NCBI GenBank assembly: GCA_018262795.1
Contig: JADFDM010000008.1
Coordinates: 62,001-126,000 of the forward strand
Direction: 5' to 3'
Origin: Sphingobacteriales bacterium
GTDB lineage: Bacteria; Bacteroidota; Bacteroidia; Chitinophagales; LD1
Length of the DNA stretch: 64,000 nt
The first letter of the stretch is position 1. The number at the start of each line of letters is the position of its first letter. Of the stretch, positions 51,696 to 60,281 are shown piece by piece. Below the pieces are notes generated by a model. The model worked only from the letters and a program-made list of their open reading frames with translations. It ran no database searches and had not been told where the DNA came from. A program made the translations under genes and the position numbers.

Positions 51696-54600
51696 CTATC
51701 GCAAAATAGTGAGTGAACCCTTGTAAGTATTATCGGTATGGTTATTCAGCCAAACAAAACTGGCTGTATAAATGTACACTCCACTCGGAGCTTTTACCCC
51801 TTTATAAGTGCCATCCCATTCAAAATTAATGTCTGTGGTGTCAAACACTTTTTCTCCAATGCGGTTGAATACCATGACATGAATTTGCTTGATGCCCGGA
51901 AGGTTTCCAAACATTTTCCATACATCATTAGTTCCGTCCCCGTTGGGGGTAAAAGCGTTCGGCACAAAAATGTCGTACTTGGGAATCACCGTAATGGTCA
52001 CCGAAGATACTCCCATGCAACCCGCGCTGGTCACCGCGCTTACTCGGTAAGTCACAGAGTAGTTGCCGTTGAATACCGGCTGGTCGCAATCGTAGCAGGA
52101 TAAACCAAAGGAAGGTTCCCATACATAAGAGGCAGTGCCCCCAAGATTAGTAGAAACTTGGAGTGGAAGGCTTTCTCCCAGATTTACTTCTGCTGCTGTG
52201 GGTAGCACATTGATGCTCACCGAGTCGGGTTCGGCAATGGTGCCGCTCTGTGTGGTGCTGCAATTATGGGCATCGGTCACGGTGACGGAGTAGTTCCCTA
52301 TACCCAAATTAGATTGAATACCACTGCTGTTCTGCACTCCATTCGAGAAGGTATAGGTATAAAGTGGAGTTCCTCCAGATGATGAAACACTCAGTTGTCC
52401 ATCTGTATAGTGATAACAGGTAACATCCGTTGGTGTGAGCACTGTTGTCAGTAAGTTCGGTTCGTTGATAGTGATGCTGGTAGAATCGGTACAGTTGTTC
52501 TGATCTGCAACATACACCGTATAGCTGCCCGCACTTTGGCCGGTAAACTGACCCGAAGCAGATGGCTGTGAATTCGTTCCATCGGTTGCGGAATAGGTGT
52601 AGGGCGAAACGCCACCTGCACCGTTGGCGGTAATGGTGCCGCTATTATCGCCTTTGCAAAGTAGATCCGTTTCAACAGCGCTTACAGTTAATTGAGTAGG
52701 TTCTGTTACGGTGGCCATTTGTGTCGCGGTGCAGTTATTAGCATCGGTCACCGTGACGGAATAATTCCCGGCAGAAATATTTAATGCAGAATCGCTGTTG
52801 CTCACATTCGGATTCCAAACGTAGGTGTAACCCGGTGTGCCGCCATTGACGGCCACTGCTATCAAAGCAGTGCTACTGCCAAAGCAAAGGTTATTAGAGT
52901 GCGTTTCAGAAGTCATTATCTGTGTAGGGGCATTGATAGTAAACGAAGCAGTTTGATTACAGGAATTGGCATCACTGGCACTCACCGTATAGGTTCCGGC
53001 AGTAGGCGCAACGGTTTGCAAATTCCCCCAAGCACCACTCCAACTATAAGTGTAAGGGGCGGTACCTCCGCTTGGATTAGCCGTTGCACTACCGGTGGCT
53101 CCAAAACAAAGAGCATCGGTGGTGGCCACCGTCATTATGGGAGCAGCAGGCTCGTTTATGGTAGCAGAATCTGAAAACGAACAATTGTTAGCATCGGTAG
53201 CGGTCACGTTGTAAACTCCTGCAGTTAAGTTAGTAATAGCTCCGGGTTGAACTCCTCCAGGATTCCAATTGTAGGTTACACTGCCGGTGGGGTTCACAAA
53301 GTTAGCGGTGGCGGTGCCATCTGCCGCACCATTGCAACTGGCATCAGTAGAAGTTAAAGTAAGGCTTTGCGGTCCAGGTTCAGTAATTGTTTCGCTGAGC
53401 GCTACGCTGCATCCGTTCGCATCGGTCACTGCTCCGGCATAAGTGTTTGGAGCCAGTCCGCTGAGAGTATCCGAGCCGGCCGGAATTGGATTCCCCATAA
53501 AAGTATAAGGAGTGGTTCCTCCAGATAGGTTGAGAATTACCTTTCCGTCATTTGCTCCGTGGCAGGTTACATCCGTGTGCGAAGAAGTAGCGCTTAATGC
53601 AGCAGCCGGTTGTGTAATAGAATCTTGCGAAGAAACAGTACAAGTGTTGGCATCTGTGATGGTGAGGCTATAAACTCCTGCGGTTAAGTTGCTCGGGTTG
53701 CTGCCCGTAGCGGAAGACGGATTCCAAGTGTAGGTATAGGTGGGAACTCCTCCATTTGTGCTGACTGCAAAACTGCCGGTGGCATCGCCATAACATTTTA
53801 CGGGGGTTGAAACTATATTGAAAGTAATGGCGGAAGGCTGGTTCACCGTAGCTGAATCCGTGAAGGAGCAGTTGTTGGCATCGGTTGCTGTCACGTTATA
53901 AGTTCCCGCAGTTAAGTTGGTAATAGCTCCGGGTTGAATCCCTCCCGGACTCCAATTATAAGTTACAATGCCGGTGGGGTTCACAAAGTTTGCAGTGGCG
54001 GTGCCATCTGCCGCCCCGTTACAAGTGGCATCGGTAGCGCTTAGGGTCAAGCTTTGCGGCCCAGGCTCTGTAATGGTTTCGCTCAAAGCTACATTGCATC
54101 CGTTTGCATCGCTTACCGATCCTGCATAAGTATTGGGAGCTAATCCCGAAAGTGTATTGGTTCCGCCTGGAATCGGATTGCCCATGTAAGTATAAGGTGG
54201 TGTTCCACCAGATATGTTGATGGTCACCGTTCCATCATTAGCCCCGTGGCAGGTAACATTTGTGTGCGAGGATGTAGCTACTAAAGCAGAGTCGGGTTGT
54301 AACAAGGTATCCGAGCCAATAAAGGTGCAACTATATTGATCGGTTACGGTGTAGTTATAAATACCTGCTGCTAAATTGGTCACAGTTTCGTTGTTCCCCA
54401 AGGCCGGGCTCCAAGCGTAGTTATAAGGAGAAGTTCCTCCGCTGACCGCCAGATGGATCCCTCCCGTAGTATCACCATAACAGCCAATATCCTGATCTAC
54501 CACTGAATAAGTAAGTGGTGGCGGGCCCGTAATAATTGAAGTTGCTGTAGTAGAACAACCTTTATCATCAGTGACGGTAAGCGTGTAAGTGCCGGCTATC

Positions 54601-56606
54601 AGGTGGGTGTTGGCGGTATCGCTGCTAAAATTACTCCACGCATAAGAGTAGGGAGGCGTGCCTCCTTCCACATCTGTCAAAATACTTCCTTTCCCAGCGT
54701 GATAGCAACTGTCATTAATCGTAAACATATCAATATTCAAAGATGGCATCGCACTGATAGAATCAGAAGCGGTAGCTGAGCAAGTATTGGCATCTGTTAC
54801 CGTAACCGTTATTATTCCCGGACTAAGACCATTGGCTAAAGGATTGTTCGGATGCCCTCCGCTCCAGGTATAGGTGTAGGAAGGCACTCCTCCCGAAGTG
54901 ACGGAGGCGAGTGCTTGTCCATCATTGATTCCCGGACACGAAATTCCTGAGGTGGTAATATCCACCAACATAGGGATAGCGGGATTAACAGTGACGGTAC
55001 CTGTAAAATGCTGACTGTTTCCATCAGTGTAATTGTAGGTGTAGTTTCCCGGAGCTAAACCGGTAATGGTAGCACCGCTTCCTCCATTGCTCCAATTGAT
55101 AGCAATAGGGGAAACCCCTCCGGTTACCGTCACGGTAGCGGTGCCATCGTTTACATTGGCGCAATGTTGGTTAGTAGCACTGGCGGAAAGTGTATAGCCA
55201 CAGGGCAACTGCGCGATTGTAGCCGTGTATTGCAACACTGACGAGCCTCCATTGTACTGAAGAGAAGCCGAGCAACCATTTGCATCGGTAAAATCAGCGA
55301 TGTAGTAGCCCGGAGCCAAACCGGTTGCATTAGCCCCCGGAATGCCCGCCCAGTTTACGCCTTGATAAGGAGGCGTGCCCCCCGCGATGCTGATAGAGGC
55401 GGTGCCATTATTTTGGTTGCAACTGGCATCGGTGGAGGTAACGGAAGCAGTTAAAGGAGGCGGCTGGTTAAGCGTGTACTGGGCAGAGGTGACGCATACT
55501 CCATCAGTAGCCGTTACGGTGTAGGTGCCGGCTGTTGCTCCCACATAAGAAGGCCCCACAATGTTTCCTCCATTCCAGCTATAAGTATAGTTGCCGAATC
55601 CTCCGGAAGCAGCTACCGCCAAACCGCCATTACTACCTCCATTACAAAGAGGTTGGGTAAGGGTTGGGCTAAGTACGATAGGGCTTCCTACCTGCACGGT
55701 GTGCGTCTTGGTAGCGGAACATCCGTTGATATCCAACATAGATAAACTTATCGTGTAATTTCCCGGTTGAGTATAAACGTGCTGCACATTAATATTGGCA
55801 AAAGACGGATTGTTATTAGTGATAACAGTGCCATCACCAAAATCCCAAGTGGCACTTTGGTAATTGTTCAATAACCCGTTCGCGCATTGATTTACAAATT
55901 CAATATCAATGGGATCTCCTAAACAGATTTGCGGTGGCACATTGAAATCTACATATAAATCGTACTGAAAATTGCTGTAATAGCAATCTTTTTGGGAGTA
56001 ATTATAGAAGCCAAACCGTCCGGGATGAAAGCAATCTTGCTGATCAAATACCTTCACTCCATCTACGTATATGATAGCTCTGGTGTAAGTGAGATACAAC
56101 TCAAATGCGTGATTGTTACCCTGTATCCAACCGGCACCTCCAAAGGTATTTTGAACCACCGTAAACTCAGGTGTGTTTTGGTGATTCCAAAATGTGGTAT
56201 TATACATTCCCGGAGGAATTACCCCATCTACTCGGCACAATGATTTGCCGCTAGAGGCCCCTCCTTGCTGTTTTTGTTTCCAGTCAAACAGCCAACAGTC
56301 AAAACTGTCGGTAGCTCCCATGGGATTTTGATAGCTGAATACAAATCCCATCCAGTCATCATCGCCATCTGTGGTTTTGAAGTTACCGGAAAGGTGGACA
56401 TTCATCAGATTGTAAGGCGAGAGATAGAAGGTAGGGTCTCCGTTAATCGTTTGGTGCACCTGTGAGCCCCCGCCTTGTACGACCCAGTTTCCGTTGCCGG
56501 GCTGTCCGCCCTTTACCCAAGTATTGAAGTCAACATTGGTAATACATTGAGAGCTTACAAAAGAATAGGCAAATGCGAATGAAAAAGACAGTAAAAATTT
56601 ATTCAT
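51696..56606 (-). CDS. Giant SprB-repeat surface adhesin with thrombospondin-C-like head and T9SS type B signal
   Basis: A 1636-residue surface protein. Signal peptide of about 19 residues (ends VSS). Residues 20-220 resemble the thrombospondin C-terminal (L-type-lectin-like) domain: DDDWMGFVFSYQNP, DCWLFDWKQ, GRFGFYNYSQKDC. A PKD domain (about 240-305, ATWDFGDGT) follows. Then come 15 SprB-type repeats of about 75 residues, each with 'C.G..DG......GG..PY.Y.W......T.L.AG.Y.VTVTDANGC'. The last ~90 residues, from FVPNAFTPNGDGTNDVW to GSLTILR, are the gliding-motility C-terminal sorting domain. It should be an adhesin on the cell surface, as SprB is in Flavobacterium gliding. Monocistronic. Confidence 0.92.
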   Translation of the reverse strand: MNKFLLSFSFAFAYSFVSSQCITNVDFNTWVKGGQPGNGNWVVQGGGSQVHQTINGDPTFYLSPYNLMNVHLSGNFKTTDGDDDWMGFVFSYQNPMGATDSFDCWLFDWKQKQQGGASSGKSLCRVDGVIPPGMYNTTFWNHQNTPEFTVVQNTFGGAGWIQGNNHAFELYLTYTRAIIYVDGVKVFDQQDCFHPGRFGFYNYSQKDCYYSNFQYDLYVDFNVPPQICLGDPIDIEFVNQCANGLLNNYQSATWDFGDGTVITNNNPSFANINVQHVYTQPGNYTISLSMLDINGCSATKTHTVQVGSPIVLSPTLTQPLCNGGSNGGLAVAASGGFGNYTYSWNGGNIVGPSYVGATAGTYTVTATDGVCVTSAQYTLNQPPPLTASVTSTDASCNQNNGTASISIAGGTPPYQGVNWAGIPGANATGLAPGYYIADFTDANGCSASLQYNGGSSVLQYTATIAQLPCGYTLSASATNQHCANVNDGTATVTVTGGVSPIAINWSNGGSGATITGLAPGNYTYNYTDGNSQHFTGTVTVNPAIPMLVDITTSGISCPGINDGQALASVTSGGVPSYTYTWSGGHPNNPLANGLSPGIITVTVTDANTCSATASDSISAMPSLNIDMFTINDSCYHAGKGSILTDVEGGTPPYSYAWSNFSSDTANTHLIAGTYTLTVTDDKGCSTTATSIITGPPPLTYSVVDQDIGCYGDTTGGIHLAVSGGTSPYNYAWSPALGNNETVTNLAAGIYNYTVTDQYSCTFIGSDTLLQPDSALVATSSHTNVTCHGANDGTVTINISGGTPPYTYMGNPIPGGTNTLSGLAPNTYAGSVSDANGCNVALSETITEPGPQSLTLSATDATCNGAADGTATANFVNPTGIVTYNWSPGGIQPGAITNLTAGTYNVTATDANNCSFTDSATVNQPSAITFNIVSTPVKCYGDATGSFAVSTNGGVPTYTYTWNPSSATGSNPSNLTAGVYSLTITDANTCTVSSQDSITQPAAALSATSSHTDVTCHGANDGKVILNLSGGTTPYTFMGNPIPAGSDTLSGLAPNTYAGAVTDANGCSVALSETITEPGPQSLTLTSTDASCNGAADGTATANFVNPTGSVTYNWNPGGVQPGAITNLTAGVYNVTATDANNCSFSDSATINEPAAPIMTVATTDALCFGATGSATANPSGGTAPYTYSWSGAWGNLQTVAPTAGTYTVSASDANSCNQTASFTINAPTQIMTSETHSNNLCFGSSTALIAVAVNGGTPGYTYVWNPNVSNSDSALNISAGNYSVTVTDANNCTATQMATVTEPTQLTVSAVETDLLCKGDNSGTITANGAGGVSPYTYSATDGTNSQPSASGQFTGQSAGSYTVYVADQNNCTDSTSITINEPNLLTTVLTPTDVTCYHYTDGQLSVSSSGGTPLYTYTFSNGVQNSSGIQSNLGIGNYSVTVTDAHNCSTTQSGTIAEPDSVSINVLPTAAEVNLGESLPLQVSTNLGGTASYVWEPSFGLSCYDCDQPVFNGNYSVTYRVSAVTSAGCMGVSSVTITVIPKYDIFVPNAFTPNGDGTNDVWKMFGNLPGIKQIHVMVFNRIGEKVFDTTDINFEWDGTYKGVKAPSGVYIYTASFVWLNNHTDNTYKGSLTILR
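53170..54300 (-). repeat. Multi-repeat duplication inside the adhesin gene, about 687-bp offset
   Basis: SprB repeats 7-8 and 10-11 (numbered from the N-terminus) are nearly the same protein sequence: both contain VTCHGANDG, MGNPIP, LSGLAPNTYAG and CNGAADGTATANFVNPTG. Matching positions differ by about 687 bases, i.e. a block of three repeats. The DNA copies have diverged at many third positions, so this duplication is older than the one in the 24662-28078 adhesin gene. Confidence 0.8.
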
Positions 56607-56774
56607 AGTGCAGGAGGATTGTGTTGGTGTTTTTTAACTCAAACCAAAGTATAAAAATTCTATTCATAAACAGAAGATTTTTTGAGTAGCATGGTTGCTT
56701 GTAAGGGGAAACAAAAATGGTTTTCGATTTTTTGTTTGGAAATCAGAGGGGGAACTTGAAAAGTGAAAGGAAGA

Positions 56775-57299
56775 TTAGTGGAGAGGATTTTTCAGTAGAT
56801 CGGCTACCGGATGTAATTTAGAGATGGGGATAAAGTGGCAGTGGTAATTGCCTTGTGCGCTCAATTTGCTGCCAAAATCTTTGAGGGCGGCTTTATCTAC
56901 TTCCGCGGAGGTGGCATAGCCGCATAAATATGCACAAGCATTTGCTGGAATGGCATTGGCTTTCCTATCCTTCACATCAATGATTATTTGCACGTAGTAG
57001 GGGGGCTTTCGCTTCTTCGCATAATCCTCTCGCACCAGCAGGTGAAGTTTATGATTAAAAGGAAAGGCAGAGGCTTTAATTTCAAATTGGTCAAAATCAG
57101 TTTTGCCTTTGTTCTTTCCTACTCGGTGTTTCTGCCAGTCGCCAAAAAGGTAAGCGGCAAACACAAACTCTCCGAGGTGGCCGGTAAGGGTATCAATGTG
57201 GGAAGCAACCGTGCGATTTACTTTTGTTTCAGGAATTAACCGTTGGGCTTCGGTCAGCATTTCCTGCGTGATAAAGACGTATGGATAATCCTTTATCAT
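56775..57299 (-). CDS. Uncharacterised protein with PD-(D/E)XK-nuclease-like signature
   Basis: A 174-residue soluble protein of no family I can name. The spacing GHLGEF (E44), then TDFDQFEIKA (D68, E73-I-K75), is the E...D...ExK arrangement of the PD-(D/E)XK nuclease fold: Glu in the first helix, Asp and ExK on adjacent strands. The region after it (HLLVREDYAK, then YYVQIIIDVKD) could supply the remaining strands. There is no signal peptide. It starts 10 bases after the stop of the periplasmic binding protein gene, so it is the last gene of the guaA operon. The nuclease call rests on pattern only and may be wrong. Confidence 0.6.
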   Translation of the reverse strand: MIKDYPYVFITQEMLTEAQRLIPETKVNRTVASHIDTLTGHLGEFVFAAYLFGDWQKHRVGKNKGKTDFDQFEIKASAFPFNHKLHLLVREDYAKKRKPPYYVQIIIDVKDRKANAIPANACAYLCGYATSAEVDKAALKDFGSKLSAQGNYHCHFIPISKLHPVADLLKNPLH

Positions 57300-57309
57300 C
57301 GGATGGAGG

Positions 57310-58542
57310 CTAATAAATTTTCTTCAATTTGAAATCATCCACTTCAAACACATTTACGTGGCGATTTTCGTAATAATTGATCTGAGTGCTGTCGCTCATT
57401 TCCTTCATGATGTCAAACTTATTAGCAGTGCCGGTAAATCGCTGGGTAATTATTTTTTGGAGGAAATCTTTGCCGTATAAAGGAAGAACCGTCAGCAAAA
57501 AATTCATCACATCATACCCTAAGAACGACATTTCGCTCGGCTCTTTGTAGTAGGTAGAAATGTAGTTATTAATAAAGTGGGTAGTCTCCTCTTTGGTTGT
57601 ATCGGCATAAAAGCCATCAGACAAGCGGCACTGAAAACTATTCAGATAATCGAGGCGCAAAATTTCGCTGTTGAGCCAAGTAGGCATGCCGTAAGCAATG
57701 ATGTTATAGCTTTTCGTTTTATCTAATAAGCCACCTAATGTTCCGTTGACAAAGGAGCCTTCAAAGGAAGTGATAATCACAATATTGGTTTTGTTCTTCA
57801 CCAAAAAATCAGCCAAGTTCTTTTTCTCGTTTTTTGCATTGATGTCTTTTATGGTAATTAAGGTTTCGGAAAATTTAAGAGTAGAAGTTTGGTTGTAATC
57901 TTTAATCAGGGAATCGAATCGCGCTGCGGTAGATTGGCCAATTTCAGTATCGGGAGAGTAAAGAATAATGTTGGCAGTGGTGAAGGAATCCAGAATAGAC
58001 AAAAACATATTGTCCACGTGAGCATCAATAGTAGCGGCTAATTTTAGATGGTAAGGATTGTTGGCAGTGAGACTTTTAGAAGGCGTGAATGGCTGCACAT
58101 TCAGAATGTGGTTTTCTTTACAAAAATCGGCCATGATTTTTGCATTAGAAGTAGCCGAGGGGCCTATGATGATATCCGCTTTTTTGAGATCGGGAGTTTT
58201 GAGCAATTCCTCGGTTACCGAATCACTGTTCCAGCAATCATACACATGCAGGTCAATGTGAATGCGATTGGTGTCCTCATTCAACGACTGCACTAAGCCC
58301 TGATAAAAATCAAGAGCCTCGGTGGCGTAATTATTCAAGTTAGTTCTGCTGGCCGTGTAAAAATCGGGAGCCGAAAAAAAGTCTTCCATTTCACCCGAAG
58401 TGCTTTCGGTTTGAAAAGGAAGTATTAACCCAATGCGGTAATTGGGAATAGTGTCACTCTGTATAAGTCGAGTGGTATCGGTTTGCGCATTCGCCAAAAT
58501 GAATGCTACACAACACAGCGATAGGACAAGTGATTTCTTCAT
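57310..58542 (-). CDS. Periplasmic substrate-binding-like protein (ABC/receptor ligand-binding fold)
   Basis: A 410-residue exported protein. Signal peptide of about 19 residues after the ATG chosen here (MKKSLVLSLCC, cleavage near ANA); the frame extends 30 bases upstream to a TTG, which I think is not used. Two alpha/beta lobes follow, with ADIIIGPSATSNAKIMADFC and later IILYSPDTEIGQ typical of the type I periplasmic ligand-binding fold (Peripla_BP_6 group) used for amino acids or in LysM-linked Bacteroidota proteins. No permease or ATPase genes lie nearby, so it is an orphan. It begins 33 bases after guaA on the same strand. Confidence 0.8.
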   Translation of the reverse strand: MKKSLVLSLCCVAFILANAQTDTTRLIQSDTIPNYRIGLILPFQTESTSGEMEDFFSAPDFYTASRTNLNNYATEALDFYQGLVQSLNEDTNRIHIDLHVYDCWNSDSVTEELLKTPDLKKADIIIGPSATSNAKIMADFCKENHILNVQPFTPSKSLTANNPYHLKLAATIDAHVDNMFLSILDSFTTANIILYSPDTEIGQSTAARFDSLIKDYNQTSTLKFSETLITIKDINAKNEKKNLADFLVKNKTNIVIITSFEGSFVNGTLGGLLDKTKSYNIIAYGMPTWLNSEILRLDYLNSFQCRLSDGFYADTTKEETTHFINNYISTYYKEPSEMSFLGYDVMNFLLTVLPLYGKDFLQKIITQRFTGTANKFDIMKEMSDSTQINYYENRHVNVFEVDDFKLKKIY

Positions 58543-58575
58543 GACGTAGTTACAAGGATAGTTATTCTTCAAAAA

Positions 58576-60117
58576 CTATTCCCATTCGATAGTGGCAGGT
58601 GGCTTAGAGGAAATATCATAAACCACTCGGTTTACTCCTTTCACGTTATTAATAATTTCGTTAGAGGTTTTAGCTAAGAACTCATAAGGCAGGTGGCTCC
58701 AGTCGGCCGTCATGCCATCGGTAGAGTTCACCGCTCTAAGTGCTACCACATTTTCGTAAGTTCTTTCATCGCCCATTACGCCAACGCTTTTAATGGGAGT
58801 CAGAATAGCTCCTGCCTGCCATACCTCATTGTAAAGCCCAAATTTTTTCAGATTTTCGATGTATATATAGTCGGCCTCTTGAAGAATGGCTACTTTTTCG
58901 GCAGTGATATCACCGAGTATTCGCACCGCCAAGCCGGGCCCCGGGAACGGATGGCGATATAATATTTCGGGAACCAACCCCAATTCTTTTCCCGCTTTGC
59001 GCACTTCATCCTTAAACAAATTGCGAAGTGGCTCCACTATCTTCAGGTTTAGAATATCGGGTAAGCCACCCACGTTGTGATGTGATTTAATAGTGGCAGA
59101 AGGGCCATTGACCGAAACGGACTCGATCACATCGGGATAAATAGTGCCTTGCGCCAGCCACTTCACTTCGGGGTGATTGTTGGCTTCGTGTTCAAACACC
59201 TCTATAAATACGCGGCCTATTATTTTTCTTTTTTGTTCCGGATCACTCACTCCCTGAAGCTCACTAAGAAAGCGCTTGCCGGCCTTTATCCCATGAACAT
59301 TCAATCCCATTTTTTTGTATTCATCCAGCACACTTACAAATTCATTCTTGCGAAGTAGTCCATTATCTACAAACACGCACAGCAGATTATTCCCTATTGC
59401 CTCTTCTAATAGCAAGGCGGCAACAGAGGAGTCCACCCCGCCACTTAACCCCAATATCACCTTTTCATCACCAATCAACGCTTTTAAACTTTTCACGCTA
59501 TTCTCCACAAACGAGCCGGCTGTCCAACTGTGGGTGCATCCGCAAACATCAAAAAGGAAATTACTGAGTACTTGCTTTCCCTCGGTGCTGTGGTACACTT
59601 CGGGATGAAACTGGAGGGCATATACTTTGTTGGCAAATCCACCATTGCAGGACCGGAATGCCGCGGTTTTCACTGAATCAGAACTGGCAATCAACTCGAA
59701 TTTATTGCCGATACTTTTTATCGTGTCACCATGACTCATCCACACTTGGCTGTTATCGGCCACCCCTTTTAGCAGGGTGTCGTCCGCTACTTTTATTTGC
59801 AAATGTGCCCGGCCATATTCGCGGATATTGCTTTTTTCTACACTTCCTCCGTACGTATGTGCCATCAACTGTGCGCCATAGCATACTCCCAACACGGGGC
59901 CGAAATTGATAAGTTTGTCAATGTCCACTTCCGGGGCATTTGGGTCTAATACCGAAGCAGGTGAGCCGGATAAAATAATGCCTTTGATATCGGGCGTTAA
60001 TTCAGGCAAATGATTGTAAGGGAAAATCTCGCAATACACCTCACACTCTCTTACTCTACGGGCTATCAGTTGGGTGTATTGGGAGCCAAAGTCAACTATC
60101 AGAATCTTTTCAGTCAT
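58576..60117 (-). CDS. guaA: GMP synthase (glutamine-hydrolysing)
   Basis: A 513-residue cytosolic enzyme converting XMP to GMP. The class I glutamine amidotransferase domain has the nucleophile C79 in GVCYGAQ and the later HPEVYHS. The ATP pyrophosphatase domain carries the PP-loop [10 protein letters not shown], and the C-terminal dimerisation region ends with the expected PPATIEWE. Length is normal. It is the first gene of a three-gene minus-strand operon with the binding protein and the PD-(D/E)XK-like protein. The -7 element almost touches the ATG. Confidence 0.97.
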   Translation of the reverse strand: MTEKILIVDFGSQYTQLIARRVRECEVYCEIFPYNHLPELTPDIKGIILSGSPASVLDPNAPEVDIDKLINFGPVLGVCYGAQLMAHTYGGSVEKSNIREYGRAHLQIKVADDTLLKGVADNSQVWMSHGDTIKSIGNKFELIASSDSVKTAAFRSCNGGFANKVYALQFHPEVYHSTEGKQVLSNFLFDVCGCTHSWTAGSFVENSVKSLKALIGDEKVILGLSGGVDSSVAALLLEEAIGNNLLCVFVDNGLLRKNEFVSVLDEYKKMGLNVHGIKAGKRFLSELQGVSDPEQKRKIIGRVFIEVFEHEANNHPEVKWLAQGTIYPDVIESVSVNGPSATIKSHHNVGGLPDILNLKIVEPLRNLFKDEVRKAGKELGLVPEILYRHPFPGPGLAVRILGDITAEKVAILQEADYIYIENLKKFGLYNEVWQAGAILTPIKSVGVMGDERTYENVVALRAVNSTDGMTADWSHLPYEFLAKTSNEIINNVKGVNRVVYDISSKPPATIEWE

Positions 60118-60121
60118 GTCG

Positions 60122-60129
60122 CAAAGATA
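60122..60129 (-). promoter_or_regulatory. -7 promoter element, probably leaderless, for guaA
   Basis: TATCTTTG on the minus strand matches TAnnTTTG exactly and ends four bases before the guaA ATG, so +1 would be at or next to the start codon. No guanine-type riboswitch fold fits between promoter and gene because there is no room. Confidence 0.55.
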
Positions 60130-60281
60130 GAAATTAGAGGCATGAAATGGAGGTCGTTTCCTGCCCTAAGTCTCTGAAGATGGGAATGGTTTGGGGGCTA
60201 TCTTATCTAATGATATACCACGAGGGAAAAAATGATTGGGCTGATTCGTAACCCTGTCATTTGTTTGGCGTAAAAAAGAGA

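Noticed and set aside
60130-60260. Guanine riboswitch or other leader control for guaA
   Set aside because: The -7 element lies directly before the ATG, so there is no transcribed leader to hold a riboswitch; the upstream 130 bases show no such fold.
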